DNA of 64,000 nucleotides from NCBI RefSeq assembly GCF_017876595.1, contig NZ_JAGIOG010000001.1:2418001-2482000 (forward strand), given 5' to 3'. This stretch comes from Aeromicrobium fastidiosum. GTDB lineage: Bacteria > Actinomycetota > Actinomycetes > Propionibacteriales > Nocardioidaceae. Both the position numbers and the translations under genes were made by a program. This document shows positions 26,431-37,913 of the stretch, one piece after another. The notes under the pieces were generated by a model that was given only the letters and a program-made list of their open reading frames with translations, searched no databases and was not told the origin of the DNA. The number at the start of each line of letters is the position of its first letter. The stretch's first letter is position 1.

Positions 26431-26973
26431 ATGGGCATCGACGAGCTGGGACTGATCGGTGCCGCGATCGCCGTGGGCCTCGGTGCAGCGGTGCTTCCGG
26501 TGTTCGTCAACGCCGAGGTGTACGTCGTGGCGATCGGCGCGACGGTCAACAGCCGTCCGTTCCTGGCGCTGCTGATCCTGATCCACGTCATCGCGACGAC
26601 GATCGGCAAGGCATTCGTCTTCCAGCTGGCCCGCAAGGGCACCAACAAGATCCGGATGGTCGAGCCGCGGCCGCCGCGCAGCGCCCTGGCCGCCCGCACC
26701 CGCCGCATCGGGCACCGGCTGGCCCGCACCCGCCTCGCGCGGTGGCTCAAGCGGGTCAACGACTGGCTCCTGACGCTGCTCGACCGGCCGTACTCGGGCG
26801 GCCTCACGGCGTTCATGTCGTCGCTGACCGGCATCCCGCCGCTGGCGGTCGTCACGATCCTCGCGGGGGCGTCGAAGCAGCCGCAGTGGCTGTTCCTCAC
26901 GATGGTGTTCACGGGCCGCCTGATCCAGTTCCTCGCGATCGCCTTCCTCCTCCACCAAGTGAGCTGGTTCTGA
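26431..26973 (+). CDS. Small integral membrane protein (VTT/DedA-like)
   Basis: A 180-residue membrane protein with N-terminal segments (GAAIAVGLGAAVLPVFVNAE; LALLILIHVIATTIGKAFVF), a basic middle loop and a C-terminal pair. GGLTAFMSSLTGIPPLAVVTILAG resembles the SNARE-associated/VTT core. The assignment to that family is by pattern and uncertain. TAGGCT 10 nt before the ATG overlaps the prmC stop. Confidence 0.55.
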   Translation: MGIDELGLIGAAIAVGLGAAVLPVFVNAEVYVVAIGATVNSRPFLALLILIHVIATTIGKAFVFQLARKGTNKIRMVEPRPPRSALAARTRRIGHRLARTRLARWLKRVNDWLLTLLDRPYSGGLTAFMSSLTGIPPLAVVTILAGASKQPQWLFLTMVFTGRLIQFLAIAFLLHQVSWF

Positions 26974-27000
26974 CGTGACGCAAGGATTCGCCGTCAGCAT

Positions 27001-27099
27001 GGGCCGAGCGAGCGCAGCGAGTGAAGGCTGGCGCCCGGGCGAAGCCTGGCCGTGGCGAGGCACGAGCCACGGGGGCGACGACGAAGGAGTCGCGCGCCC
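27001..27099 (+). repeat. Structured intergenic repeat, copy 1
   Basis: It starts with GGGCCGAGCGAGCGCAGCGAG's first 20 bases and ends GCGCGCCC. Hairpins are CGTGGC-(9 nt)-GCCACG at 27051-27071 and GCGAC-(9 nt)-GTCGC at 27075-27093. A second copy lies at 47181-47273 with the same layout but different stem sequences. Confidence 0.7.
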
Positions 27100-27100
27100 T

Positions 27101-27106
27101 TAGGAT
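27101..27106 (+). promoter_or_regulatory. Leaderless -10 element of tsaC
   Basis: TAGGAT is followed by 6 nt and the GTG start. It begins 2 nt after the end of repeat copy 1, so the -35 must lie inside the repeat. Confidence 0.5.
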
Positions 27107-27112
27107 GGGCGC

Positions 27113-27766
27113 GTGAGGTTCGACTGCAGCGTGGACGAGGAGTACGACCGCGGGCTCCTGGCAGCGCAGGCCGCCCTCGAGGAGGGCAAGCTCGTCGTCC
27201 TCCCGACCGACACGGTCTACGGGCTGGCGGCCGATGCCTTCTCGCCGCGAGCGGTGCAGAACCTGCTCGACGCCAAGGGTCGCGGCCGCGACATGCCGCC
27301 CCCCGTGCTGGTCGGCTCGCCGACCACGCTCGACGCCCTCGCGGTCGACATCCCGACGTGGCTGCGCTCGATGGTCGAGGCGCTGTGGCCCGGCCCCCTC
27401 ACCGTGGTGTGCCGCCAGCAGGCCTCGCTCACGTGGGACCTCGGCGAGACCCACAACACCGTGGCCGTCCGGATGCCCGACGACAAGCGAGCGCTGGCCC
27501 TGCTGAAGCAGACCGGGCCCCTCGCGGTCAGCAGCGCCAACACGACCGGCTCGCCCGCCGCCCAGAACGTCGACGACGCCGAGGAGATGCTGGGGCCACG
27601 CGTCGCGGTCTACCTCGACGGCGGGCCCACGACGTCGGGCACCCCGTCGACGATCCTCGACGCGACCGGCGCGACGCCCCGGGTGCTGCGCCAGGGTGCC
27701 GTGCCCCTCGAGGTGCTGCACCAGTTCAACAACACGATCGAGCCGGCCGACGACGGATCCGTCTAG
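27113..27766 (+). CDS. L-threonylcarbamoyladenylate synthase (Sua5/YrdC family)
   Basis: A 217-residue enzyme making threonylcarbamoyl-AMP for the t6A37 modification of ANN-reading tRNAs. The family motifs LVVLPTDTVYGLAADAF (~26-42) and PLAVSSANTTGSPA, with the KGR segment (DAKGRGRD), are clear. The GTG start has a TAGGAT -10 six bases upstream. The downstream wecA-type gene overlaps its stop. Confidence 0.9.
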   Translation: MRFDCSVDEEYDRGLLAAQAALEEGKLVVLPTDTVYGLAADAFSPRAVQNLLDAKGRGRDMPPPVLVGSPTTLDALAVDIPTWLRSMVEALWPGPLTVVCRQQASLTWDLGETHNTVAVRMPDDKRALALLKQTGPLAVSSANTTGSPAAQNVDDAEEMLGPRVAVYLDGGPTTSGTPSTILDATGATPRVLRQGAVPLEVLHQFNNTIEPADDGSV

Positions 27767-28887
27767 TGCGCGAATATCTCGTCGTCTTCGGCGTCGCGCT
27801 GGGCGTGACCTACCTGCTGGCATCCATCGCGCGGCAGGCGGCGCACCACCTCGGTGCGGTCGCCCGCGTGCGCGACCGCGACGTCCACGCCATCCCGACG
27901 CCCTACTTCGGTGGGCCGGCGATGCTCGGCGGGCTGCTCGCGGCCTATCTGGTCGCCACGAGCCTGCCGTTCCTCTCCCTGGCCGACGACGGCGTGTTCA
28001 AGGACGTGCGGGCGGTCGTGCTGGGCGGTGCCGTGATCTGCGCCGTCGGCATCGTCGACGACCTGTACGAGCTCGACGCGCTCAGCAAGTTCGCGGGCCA
28101 GGTGCTGGCCGGCATCATCGTGGTCGCGCAGGGCGTGCAGTTCTACTACCTGCCGCTCTACGGCACCTACATCGGGCTCGACCAGGTGCAGGCCATGATC
28201 TTCACGGTGCTGCTGATCGTCGGCACGGCCAACGCCGTCAACTTCGTCGACGGCCTCGACGGTCTGGCCGCCGGGATGGTGGCGATCGGTGCCGTCGCGT
28301 TCTTCGCCTACGCCTTCGTGCTCGCGGTCGAGAACGGCGAGACCCGCGCGATCGCCGCGGCGCTGCTCACGGCGGCCCTGGCCGGCGCGTGCATCGGCAT
28401 CCTCCCGCACAACTTCTTCCCGGCCCGGATGTTCATCGGCGACTCCGGCTCGATGCTGATCGGCTTCGTGCTGGCCTGCTCGTCGATCAGCCTCACGGGA
28501 CAGTTCCCGGCCCAGGACATCGCCGAGGGCATCGGGGGAGCGGAGCAGAGCTTCCTGCCGACGCTGCTGCCCCTCGTCCTGCCGTTCACGATCCTGATGG
28601 TGCCGTTCGTCGACCTCGCCCTCGCGGTGGTGCGCCGCACGCGTGCGGGCCGCTCGCCGTTCAGCCCCGACAAGATGCACATCCACCACCGACTGCTCGA
28701 GATCGGCCACTCGCACCGCCGTGCCGTGCTGCTGATGTACGCCTTCGCGGGCCTCGTGGCCTTCGGCAGCGTCGTGATCAGCCTGTTCAGCGGATGGCAG
28801 TCCATCGCCGGCTTCGGCGCCTTGGCCGTGCTGACCGTCGCGGCGGTCTTCTTGCTGCCCAAGCTCGAGGCCAAGGTGTGGTCATGA
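27766..28887 (+). CDS. wecA: Undecaprenyl-phosphate GlcNAc-1-phosphate transferase (WecA/TagO-like)
   Basis: A 373-residue polytopic membrane enzyme placing a sugar-1-phosphate on polyprenyl phosphate, the first step of cell-wall polymer synthesis. The family motifs are GIVDDLYELDALSK, NAVNFVDGLDGLAAG, ARMFIGDSGSM and HIHHRLLEIGHSH. The GTG overlaps the upstream TAG by one base. Its position just before the atp operon matches other actinobacteria. Confidence 0.9.
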   Translation: MREYLVVFGVALGVTYLLASIARQAAHHLGAVARVRDRDVHAIPTPYFGGPAMLGGLLAAYLVATSLPFLSLADDGVFKDVRAVVLGGAVICAVGIVDDLYELDALSKFAGQVLAGIIVVAQGVQFYYLPLYGTYIGLDQVQAMIFTVLLIVGTANAVNFVDGLDGLAAGMVAIGAVAFFAYAFVLAVENGETRAIAAALLTAALAGACIGILPHNFFPARMFIGDSGSMLIGFVLACSSISLTGQFPAQDIAEGIGGAEQSFLPTLLPLVLPFTILMVPFVDLALAVVRRTRAGRSPFSPDKMHIHHRLLEIGHSHRRAVLLMYAFAGLVAFGSVVISLFSGWQSIAGFGALAVLTVAAVFLLPKLEAKVWS

Positions 28888-29312
28888 CCAGGCCCGGGCC
28901 GGGAGGACTCGCAGGAGTGGCGCAGCGGGTGCTGCTGCCCGTCGTGGGCATCACGCTCGTCGTCGCGGTGGGCTTCGGTCTGGCCCAGGGTGCGGGCGGC
29001 GTCTACGGGGCGTTGCTCGGCGGAGCCGTGGCAATCCTGTTCCTGGGGTCCACCCCGGTGATCCTCACGCCCCTGGTCAGGCGCAGCGCGGCGGCCTCGT
29101 TGCCCGTCGCGCTGACCTTCCTCGGGGTCAAGTCGATCGCCGCGCTGATCGTGCTGGCGCTGCTGTTCGACATCGGCGGGCTGGCCGACTCCATCGACTT
29201 CCTCGCCTTCGGGATCGCCGCCGTCGCAGCCTCGCTGGGGTGGTCGATCCTGCAAGTCGTTGCGTTCCGCAATGAGCGTGTGCCCACCTATGACCTGGGT
29301 AACAAGCAGTGA
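28884..29312 (+). CDS. AtpI-like ATP synthase accessory membrane protein
   Basis: A 142-residue protein with four membrane segments. The ATG overlaps the wecA stop (ATGA). Position and topology fit the poorly conserved AtpI/Uncl protein that assists c-ring assembly or Mg2+ supply, but sequence alone is not diagnostic. It is followed by a 134-nt gap before atpB. Confidence 0.65.
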   Translation: MTRPGPGGLAGVAQRVLLPVVGITLVVAVGFGLAQGAGGVYGALLGGAVAILFLGSTPVILTPLVRRSAAASLPVALTFLGVKSIAALIVLALLFDIGGLADSIDFLAFGIAAVAASLGWSILQVVAFRNERVPTYDLGNKQ

Positions 29313-29446
29313 GCAGACCCTGATAACCTCGGCACAGCGAACCGGGTCAGCGCCTTGCGCCTGACTCCTCGCACGACAATGACGCTGGCCGTATGCCCCA
29401 CCGACGCGAGTCGAGGGCGACCGCGCCATGAGACAAAGGTGAATGA

Positions 29447-30238
29447 GTGACGCTCGCCTCCATCGCATTCGCTGCGGTGTCCGGTCCGCCCAGCCCCGGC
29501 CCCTCTGATTTCGATCTCCCCGGCATCGCCGGGTCGGCCGTCACCAAGCCGATGGTGCTCGTGGCCCTGTCGGTCGTGATCATCGTGGCGCTGTTCTACT
29601 CGATGGCTCGCCCCGCCGCAGTCGTCCCCGGACGCATGCAGTTCGCCGGTGAGCTCGTCTACGGCTTCGTCCGCAACGGCATCGCCCGCGAGAACATCGG
29701 CTCGCACGACTTCCAGAAGTTCGTGCCATTCCTGTTCTCGCTGTTCCTGTTCGTGCTGGTGAACAACTTCTACGGCATCATCCCGGTGATCCAGTTCCCG
29801 ACGATGTCGCACATCGGCTACCCGCTGGCCATCGCCGCGCTCGCCTGGCTCGTCTACAACGGGGCCGGCATCGCCAAGAAGGGCTTCTTCGGCTACCTCA
29901 AGCACGAGACCGTGCCCCCGGGCATGGACTGGTGGATCCTCCCGCTGCTGGTGCCGCTGGAGTTCCTGTCCAACATCATCCTGCGCCCGATCACGCTGAC
30001 GCTGCGTCTGTTCGCGACGATGTTCGCCGGCCACCTCCTCGTGATCCTGTTCTCGCTCGGCGGCGAGTACCTCCTGCTGCACTCCGACCCCGTGCTCAAC
30101 AAGGTCGCCGGCGGCTTCTCGGTCATCCTCGCCATCGCCATCAGCTTCCTGGAGATCCTCGTGATGTTCCTCCAGGCCTACGTGTTCACTCTGCTGACCT
30201 CGATGTACATCAGCGAAGCCATCGCTGACGAGCACTGA
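29447..30238 (+). CDS. atpB: ATP synthase F0 subunit a
   Basis: A 263-residue subunit a, forming the proton half-channels against the c-ring. The essential Arg is in helix 4 ([19 protein letters not shown], ~180-198), followed by the C-terminal helix [16 protein letters not shown]. The GTG at 29447 is preceded by AAAGGTGA. It heads the structural genes of the atp operon. Confidence 0.95.
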   Translation: MTLASIAFAAVSGPPSPGPSDFDLPGIAGSAVTKPMVLVALSVVIIVALFYSMARPAAVVPGRMQFAGELVYGFVRNGIARENIGSHDFQKFVPFLFSLFLFVLVNNFYGIIPVIQFPTMSHIGYPLAIAALAWLVYNGAGIAKKGFFGYLKHETVPPGMDWWILPLLVPLEFLSNIILRPITLTLRLFATMFAGHLLVILFSLGGEYLLLHSDPVLNKVAGGFSVILAIAISFLEILVMFLQAYVFTLLTSMYISEAIADEH

Positions 30239-30320
30239 GTCCAGCACCCGAACGACAACTTCACAGTCTCTCTTCCAAACCCCGACTCGGACTCTCCGCG
30301 TCGCAACGAAAGGAAATGCC

Positions 30321-30545
30321 GTGGAAACCATCGGCACTCTGAACATGGTCGGTCTCGGCCTCGCCGCGATCGGCCCCGGTATCGGCGTCGGCCTGATCTT
30401 CGCCGCGTTCGTCACCGGTGTCGCCCGTCAGCCCGAGGCTGAGGGCAAGCTGCGCCAGATCGCGATCCTCGGCTTCGTCCTCGCCGAGCAGTTCTTCATC
30501 ATCGGACTGGCCCTGGCGTTCGTCCTCAAGGCCAGCAACACCTGA
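30321..30545 (+). CDS. atpE: ATP synthase F0 subunit c
   Basis: A 74-residue hairpin. Helix 1 contains [20 protein letters not shown], then the polar loop [11 protein letters not shown]. The proton-carrying Glu is in helix 2 ([16 protein letters not shown], ~58-60). AAAGGAAA precedes the GTG start. It is a proteolipid of normal length; the ligand set suggests H+ rather than Na+ coupling. Confidence 0.95.
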   Translation: METIGTLNMVGLGLAAIGPGIGVGLIFAAFVTGVARQPEAEGKLRQIAILGFVLAEQFFIIGLALAFVLKASNT

Positions 30546-30573
30546 TTCCGATTCTTCGACAGAAGGCAGCTAC

Positions 30574-31125
30574 ATGATCTCGACACTCGTCTTCGCGGCA
30601 GCGGAGAACGCGGAGGAAGAGGAGCTGAACCCGCTGATCCCGCACACCGCGGAGATCATCATCGGCTTGGTCTTCTTCGCGATCCTCTTCCTGCTGATCT
30701 GGAAGGTCGTCGTCCCGCTGTTCGAGAAGGCCTACGCGGAGCGCACTGCGGCCATCGAAGGTGGCATCGAGGAGGCCCAGGCAGCCCAGAAGGAAGCCAA
30801 GGCCGCTCTCGACCAGTACACCGCGCAGCTCGCGGGGGCGCGGCAGGAAGCTGCCGCCATCCGCGAGGAGGCCAAGGAGCAGGGCGCGCAGATCATCGCA
30901 GAGCTGCGGGCCCAGGCACAGGCCGAGGCCGAGCGCATCACCACGACCGCGCACGCGCAGGTCGAGGCGGAGCGTTCGCAGGTCCTGGCCCAGCTCAAGG
31001 GTGAGGTCGGATCCATGGCCACGGCGCTGGCAGGTCGCATCGTCGGCGAGGTCCTCGACGACTCCGCGGCACAGAAGCGCACGGTCGACCGCTTCATCGC
31101 CGAGCTCGAGGAGTCGGCGAACTGA
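30574..31125 (+). CDS. atpF: ATP synthase F0 subunit b
   Basis: A 183-residue stator subunit with an N-terminal membrane helix (EIIIGLVFFAILFLLIWKVV, ~29-48) and a long Ala/Glu/Lys coiled coil. GAAGG lies upstream of the ATG. Its stop overlaps the atpH start (TGATG). Confidence 0.95.
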   Translation: MISTLVFAAAENAEEEELNPLIPHTAEIIIGLVFFAILFLLIWKVVVPLFEKAYAERTAAIEGGIEEAQAAQKEAKAALDQYTAQLAGARQEAAAIREEAKEQGAQIIAELRAQAQAEAERITTTAHAQVEAERSQVLAQLKGEVGSMATALAGRIVGEVLDDSAAQKRTVDRFIAELEESAN

Positions 31126-31925
31126 TGCGAGGCATTTCAGCCAAGTCTCTCGACGAGGTCCTGGCCGCGGTCAGCGCGGCCGGGTCCGGATCGGGTGACC
31201 TCGGAACCGAGCTGTTCGACGTCGTCGCGACGCTCGATCGTGAGCCCGCGCTGCGTCGCGTGCTCACCGACCCGTCGACCGAGGCCGAGGCCAAGGCCGG
31301 GCTCGCCGAGCGGATCTTCGGCGGCAAGGTCAGCGCCGACGTCGTCACGGTCCTGCGGGTCGCCGTCAGCGGTCGCTGGGCTTCGGGCCGCGACCTCACC
31401 GACGGTCTCGAGACCGCCGGCGTCACCGCGCTCATCGCGGCAGCCGACGGCAAGGGCGAGCTTGACGCGGTCGAGACCGAGCTGTTCGAGGTCGGCCGCT
31501 TCGTGCGGTCCGACGCCGAGCTGCGACAGATCGTGTCCGACCGCGGACTCCCGTCGGCGGCCAAGGGCGAGCTGCTGAGCACGCTGCTCAGCGGCAAGGT
31601 GTCGACCACGACGCTCGCGCTGGCCTCGCAGGCAGCGGCCGCACGCACCGGATCGTTCGAGCGGGTCCTCACCGCGTTCGGCGTCATCGCCGCCGACCGC
31701 CGCAGCAGGCTGCTGGCCGAGGTGCGGGTGGCCACCGAGCTGGACGACAGCGACAAGACCCGACTGGCGGCCGCGCTCGCCAAGAAGTACGGACGCGACG
31801 TCCACCTCAACATCGTCGTCGATCCCTCGATCGTGGGAGGCATCTCCGTCTCCCTCGGTGACGAGGTCGTCGACGGCTCCATGTCCACTCGCCTCGAGGT
31901 CGCCCGCCGGCGACTCGCGGGCTGA
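31125..31925 (+). CDS. atpH: ATP synthase F1 subunit delta
   Basis: A 266-residue delta subunit linking F1 to the stator, longer than the ~180-residue E. coli protein as is usual in actinobacteria. The conserved C-terminal ending is present: [33 protein letters not shown]. It is translationally coupled to atpF. Confidence 0.95.
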   Translation: MRGISAKSLDEVLAAVSAAGSGSGDLGTELFDVVATLDREPALRRVLTDPSTEAEAKAGLAERIFGGKVSADVVTVLRVAVSGRWASGRDLTDGLETAGVTALIAAADGKGELDAVETELFEVGRFVRSDAELRQIVSDRGLPSAAKGELLSTLLSGKVSTTTLALASQAAAARTGSFERVLTAFGVIAADRRSRLLAEVRVATELDDSDKTRLAAALAKKYGRDVHLNIVVDPSIVGGISVSLGDEVVDGSMSTRLEVARRRLAG

Positions 31926-31957
31926 CACACTCTCCACAGAAGAAGGCAGGCACACAC

Positions 31958-33598
31958 ATGGCGGAACTCACCATCCGTCCGGACGAGATCCGTGACGCGT
32001 TGCAGAAGTTCGTGGCCGACTACAAGCCGAGCGCCGCGGCCACCGAAGAGGTCGGCATCGTCGCGACCGCCGGTGACGGCATCGCCCGCGTCGAGGGTCT
32101 GCCCTCGGCCATGGCCAACGAGCTCCTCGAGTTCGAGGACGGCACGCTGGGCCTGGCGCTCAACCTCGACGTCCGCGAGATCGGCGTCGTCATCCTGGGT
32201 GAGTTCTCCGGCATCGAGGAGGGTCAGACCGTCCGTCGCACGGGCGAGGTCCTCTCGGTCCCCGTCGGCGACAACTACCTCGGCCGTGTCGTCGACCCGC
32301 TCGGAGCGCCCATCGACGGCCTCGGCGCGATCGAGACCACCGAGCGTCGCGCCCTCGAGCTGCAGGCGCCCAACGTCATGCAGCGCAAGAGCGTCCACGA
32401 GCCGATGATGACGGGCCTCAAGGCGATCGACTCGCTGACGCCCATCGGCCGCGGACAGCGCCAGCTGATCATCGGCGACCGCCAGACCGGCAAGACCGCG
32501 ATCGCGATCGACACGATCATCAACCAGAAGGAGTTCTGGGAGTCCGGCGACCCGAGCAAGCAGGTCCGCTGCATCTACGTCGGCATCGGTCAGAAGGGCT
32601 CGACGATCGCCTCGGTGCGCGGCGCGCTCGAAGAGGCCGGCGCGCTGGAGTACACCACGATCGTGGCCGCTCCCGCCTCCGACTCCGCGGGCTTCAAGTA
32701 CCTCGCCCCCTACACCGGCTCGGCCATCGGCCAGCACTGGATGTACGCGGGCAAGCACGTCCTCATCGTGTTCGACGACCTGTCCAAGCAGGCCGAGGCG
32801 TACCGCGCCGTGTCGCTGCTGCTGCGTCGCCCGCCGGGCCGCGAGGCCTACCCCGGCGACGTGTTCTACCTGCACTCGCGGCTGCTCGAGCGTTGCGCCA
32901 AGCTCAGCGACGAGCTGGGTGCCGGCTCGATGACGGGTCTGCCGATCATCGAGACCAAGGCCAACGACGTGTCGGCGTACATCCCGACCAACGTCATCTC
33001 GATCACCGACGGCCAGATCTTCCTGCAGTCGGACCTCTTCAACGCCAACCAGCGTCCTGCGGTCGATGTCGGCATCTCGGTGTCGCGCGTGGGTGGCGCG
33101 GCGATGCAGAAGTCGATGAAGAAGGTCACCGGCTCGCTCAAGGTCGAGCTCGCCCAGTACCGCGCGATGGAGGCGTTCGCGATGTTCGCGTCCGACCTCG
33201 ACGCCGCGTCCAAGCAGCAGCTCGCCCGTGGTCAGCGCATCATGGAGCTGTTCAAGCAGGGCCAGTACGCACCGTTCCCGGTCGAGCACCAGGTCGTCTC
33301 GATCTGGGCGGCCTCGGCCGGCAAGCTCGACGCGGTCCCGGTCGAGGACGTCTCGCGGTTCGAGACCGAGTTCCTCGACTACCTCAAGCGGTCGCACGCC
33401 GGCATCCTCGATGCCATCCGTGAGACGGGCAAGTTCGAGGACGACAACGCGGCTGCGCTCGACAAGGCGTACGACTCGTTCACCGATCAGTTCGAGACCT
33501 CCGGGGGCGGCTCGATCAAGGCCGGCCACGAGGAGTTCGAGGCACTGTCCGACGAAGACGTCGAGCAGGAGCAGATCGTCAAGCAGAAGCGGGGCTGA
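31958..33598 (+). CDS. atpA: ATP synthase F1 subunit alpha
   Basis: A 546-residue non-catalytic nucleotide-binding subunit. P-loop GDRQTGKTA (~171), the alpha/beta signature near [20 protein letters not shown], and the alpha-specific arginine finger in [11 protein letters not shown] (~372). Normal length. AAGGCAGG precedes the ATG. Confidence 0.97.
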   Translation: MAELTIRPDEIRDALQKFVADYKPSAAATEEVGIVATAGDGIARVEGLPSAMANELLEFEDGTLGLALNLDVREIGVVILGEFSGIEEGQTVRRTGEVLSVPVGDNYLGRVVDPLGAPIDGLGAIETTERRALELQAPNVMQRKSVHEPMMTGLKAIDSLTPIGRGQRQLIIGDRQTGKTAIAIDTIINQKEFWESGDPSKQVRCIYVGIGQKGSTIASVRGALEEAGALEYTTIVAAPASDSAGFKYLAPYTGSAIGQHWMYAGKHVLIVFDDLSKQAEAYRAVSLLLRRPPGREAYPGDVFYLHSRLLERCAKLSDELGAGSMTGLPIIETKANDVSAYIPTNVISITDGQIFLQSDLFNANQRPAVDVGISVSRVGGAAMQKSMKKVTGSLKVELAQYRAMEAFAMFASDLDAASKQQLARGQRIMELFKQGQYAPFPVEHQVVSIWAASAGKLDAVPVEDVSRFETEFLDYLKRSHAGILDAIRETGKFEDDNAAALDKAYDSFTDQFETSGGGSIKAGHEEFEALSDEDVEQEQIVKQKRG

Positions 33599-33599
33599 C

Positions 33600-35994
<2,395 letters not shown>

Positions 35995-35995
<1 letters not shown>

Positions 35996-36375
35996 TGGCC
36001 GAGCCTTTGCAGATCGAGCTCGTCGCCGCCGACCGCGTCGTGTGGTCCGGACAGGCCCGGGAGGTCCTCGCGCGCACCGTCGCCGGAGACCTCGGTGTCC
36101 TGTCGGGCCACGCCCCGCTGCTGTCGCTGCTGGTGCCGGGAGTCGTGGAGATCAGGCCGCTCGAAGGTTCTGAGATCGTGCGTGTCGCGGTCGAGGACGG
36201 CTTCTTGTCGGTCTCTGACAACCACGTGTCGATCCTGAGCGAGGACGCGTTCCTCGCCTCGGAGATCGACGCGGCGGCGGTCAAGGCCGAGATCGAGACA
36301 GCACGAGCCGAGGGCGACACCGAGGCCGAGCGGCGGGCGACCGCCAAGCTGCGCCTCGTCGACGCCTCGGCGTGA
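35995..36375 (+). CDS. atpC: ATP synthase F1 subunit epsilon
   Basis: A 126-residue epsilon subunit. The N-terminal beta sandwich (VVWSGQAREVLARTVAGDLGVLSGHAPL) is clear, with a short helical C-terminus. The ATG overlaps the atpD stop (TGATG). It is the last gene of the synthase operon; a DUF2550 gene follows 34 nt later. Confidence 0.93.
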
Positions 36376-36409
36376 CCCGCCAGGACTGAGACGACAGGAG
36401 GGAATCGGC

Positions 36410-36856
36410 ATGCCGCTGTGGTGGTGGTTGGTCGATTCCCTCCTGTTCGTCGTCGTCCTGCTGGTGCTGCTGGTCGTGGGACTCCTGGTCCGCGGCCGGC
36501 TGTTGGCACGATCAGGTGGTGCCTTCGACATGAGCGTCACCCGTGGTGCCGACGCCCGCGCGCAGGGCTGGATGCATGGCCTGGCGGTCTACGGTGAGAC
36601 CGAGCTGCGGTGGTTCCGCACCTTCTCGCTGTCGTGGCGTCCCCGCTACCGGTTCACCCGGGGCGACGTGCAGGTCGACGGCCGTCGTGAGCCCGTCGGC
36701 GACGAGGTACACGCGATCCATCCCGGTCACCTCATCGTGGGCACGAAGCACTCCTCCGGGGTGCAGCAATTCGCGATGAGCCCGAACGCGTTGACGGGGC
36801 TGCTGTCGTGGCTCGAGTCGTCGCCTCCGGGCCAGCGGGTCAACAACGTCCTGTAG
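36410..36856 (+). CDS. DUF2550 membrane protein
   Basis: A 148-residue protein with one N-terminal membrane helix (~5-27) followed by a PH-like soluble domain (RGADARAQGWMHGLAVYGETELRWFRTFSLSWRP). DUF2550 proteins sit directly downstream of atpC throughout actinobacteria; the function is unknown. AGGAGGGAA precedes the ATG. Confidence 0.85.
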   Translation: MPLWWWLVDSLLFVVVLLVLLVVGLLVRGRLLARSGGAFDMSVTRGADARAQGWMHGLAVYGETELRWFRTFSLSWRPRYRFTRGDVQVDGRREPVGDEVHAIHPGHLIVGTKHSSGVQQFAMSPNALTGLLSWLESSPPGQRVNNVL

Positions 36857-36900
36857 GAGCCGGATTCGGCGTTTCGGTTGACGGCCTGTCGAGCAGCGCG

Positions 36901-36931
36901 AGACAATCGGGGGACGTTCTGCGGATTGTCT
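36901..36931 (+). promoter_or_regulatory. Inverted repeat upstream of the small secreted protein gene
   Basis: AGACAATC (36901-36908) and GATTGTCT (36924-36931) form an 8-bp inverted repeat with a 15-nt spacer, about 37 nt before the GTG. It may be an operator or a leader hairpin. Confidence 0.35.
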
Positions 36932-36967
36932 GATCCGCGCCCCCTGGAACTGTGAAGGTGAATCACC

Positions 36968-37177
36968 GTGACGAAGCGACTTATCGCTGGCGTGCTCCTG
37001 TCAGGCCTGACGCTGTTCGGGATCGCTCCGGTGGCCTCCGCGGCGACGTCGAGCGACAGCTCCGTGGTCAAGGTCGCCAAGGTCAAGAAGCCCAAGGTGC
37101 CCAAGGTCATCGACTGGGACGCCCCGGCACCTGCGCCGGGCGGCGGGTTCACGACGCAGCGCATCGACTGGGACTGA
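36968..37177 (+). CDS. Small secreted protein, 69 aa
   Basis: A signal peptide (MTKRLIAGVLLSGLTLFG..VASAA, cleavage after about residue 26) is followed by a mature peptide of about 43 residues: a Val/Lys/Pro segment, then two IDWD tetrads, one being the C-terminus. The family is not recognised. GAAGGTGA precedes the GTG. A bidirectional hairpin terminates it. Confidence 0.65.
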   Translation: MTKRLIAGVLLSGLTLFGIAPVASAATSSDSSVVKVAKVKKPKVPKVIDWDAPAPAPGGGFTTQRIDWD

Positions 37178-37199
37178 GCACCGCCGCTCGTTGATCGCG

Positions 37200-37223
37200 G
37201 CTGACTCGCCTGGGCGAGTCAGC
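37200..37223. terminator. Bidirectional terminator hairpin
   Basis: An 11-bp perfect stem GCTGACTCGCC / GGCGAGTCAGC with a 2-nt gap. It serves the convergent secreted-peptide and adenosyltransferase genes; the stop codon of the latter lies in its right arm. Confidence 0.8.
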
Positions 37224-37791
37224 GGTCACCACCCGGGACCCAGAGGACGTCGCCCTCGGCCCGGTTGGCGTGGCGACCGAGGATGAACAGCAGGTCGCTC
37301 AGCCGGTTGAGGTACTTCGCCGTCAGCACGTTCATGGTGTCGCCGTGCACCTCGAGCGCAGCCCAGGCCGACCGCTCGGCACGCCGCGTCACGGTGCAGG
37401 CGATGTGGATCGAGGCCGCCGCCGGTGTGCCCCCACGCAGGATGAACGACCGCAGCTTCGGCACCTGCTCGTTGTAGTGGTCGCACCAGCCCTCGAGCCG
37501 GTCGACGTAGTCGGGCTCGACCCGCAACGGCGGGTACTCGGGGTTCTCGACGACGGGGCACGACAGATCGGCACCGACGTCGAACAGGTCGTTCTGCACG
37601 TGCGTCAGCACTGCCACGACGTCTTCGTCGAGCGTCCCGAACGAGAGCGCCATGCCGATCTGGGCGTTCGCCTCGTCGACGTCGGCGTAGGCCGCGATGC
37701 GCAGGTCGAGCTTGCTCGTGGTGCTCATGTCGCCGAGGTTGGTGGTGCCGGCGTCGCCGGTGCGCGTGTATATCCGGGTGAGGTTGACCAT
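37219..37791 (-). CDS. Cob(I)alamin adenosyltransferase, PduO type
   Basis: A 190-residue enzyme making adenosylcobalamin from cob(I)alamin and ATP. It has the N-terminal IYTRTGDAGTTNLG (~6-19) and C-terminal RGGTPAAASIHIACTVTRRAER signatures. The ATG at 37791 is supported by TAGACT 7 nt upstream. It is divergent from ethylmalonyl-CoA mutase, an adenosylcobalamin enzyme, so it probably supplies that cofactor. Confidence 0.9.
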   Translation of the reverse strand: MVNLTRIYTRTGDAGTTNLGDMSTTSKLDLRIAAYADVDEANAQIGMALSFGTLDEDVVAVLTHVQNDLFDVGADLSCPVVENPEYPPLRVEPDYVDRLEGWCDHYNEQVPKLRSFILRGGTPAAASIHIACTVTRRAERSAWAALEVHGDTMNVLTAKYLNRLSDLLFILGRHANRAEGDVLWVPGGDR

Positions 37792-37798
37792 GACGCTG

Positions 37799-37804
37799 AG
37801 TCTA
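37799..37804 (-). promoter_or_regulatory. Leaderless -10 element of the adenosyltransferase gene
   Basis: Minus-strand TAGACT is followed by 7 nt and the ATG at 37791. Confidence 0.5.
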
Positions 37805-37885
37805 GGTGGGATCACCGTCGGACGAGCGGGGCCGTGACCCGTCCGGGGTGACAGGCATGTGATCCGCGCCGCAGTATGGCCCCCG

Positions 37886-37907
37886 CAGGTTACGGAACGG
37901 TAACCTG
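37886..37907. promoter_or_regulatory. Palindromic operator at the ecm promoter (site A)
   Basis: CAGGTTAC-GGAACG-GTAACCTG is a perfect 8-bp inverted repeat with a 6-nt spacer. The right arm contains the leaderless -10 TAACCT (37901-37906), 7 nt before the ATG, so a bound protein would block transcription. The same motif occurs at 53909-53928 and 54478-54497. Confidence 0.75.
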
Positions 37908-37913
37908 ACCCCC

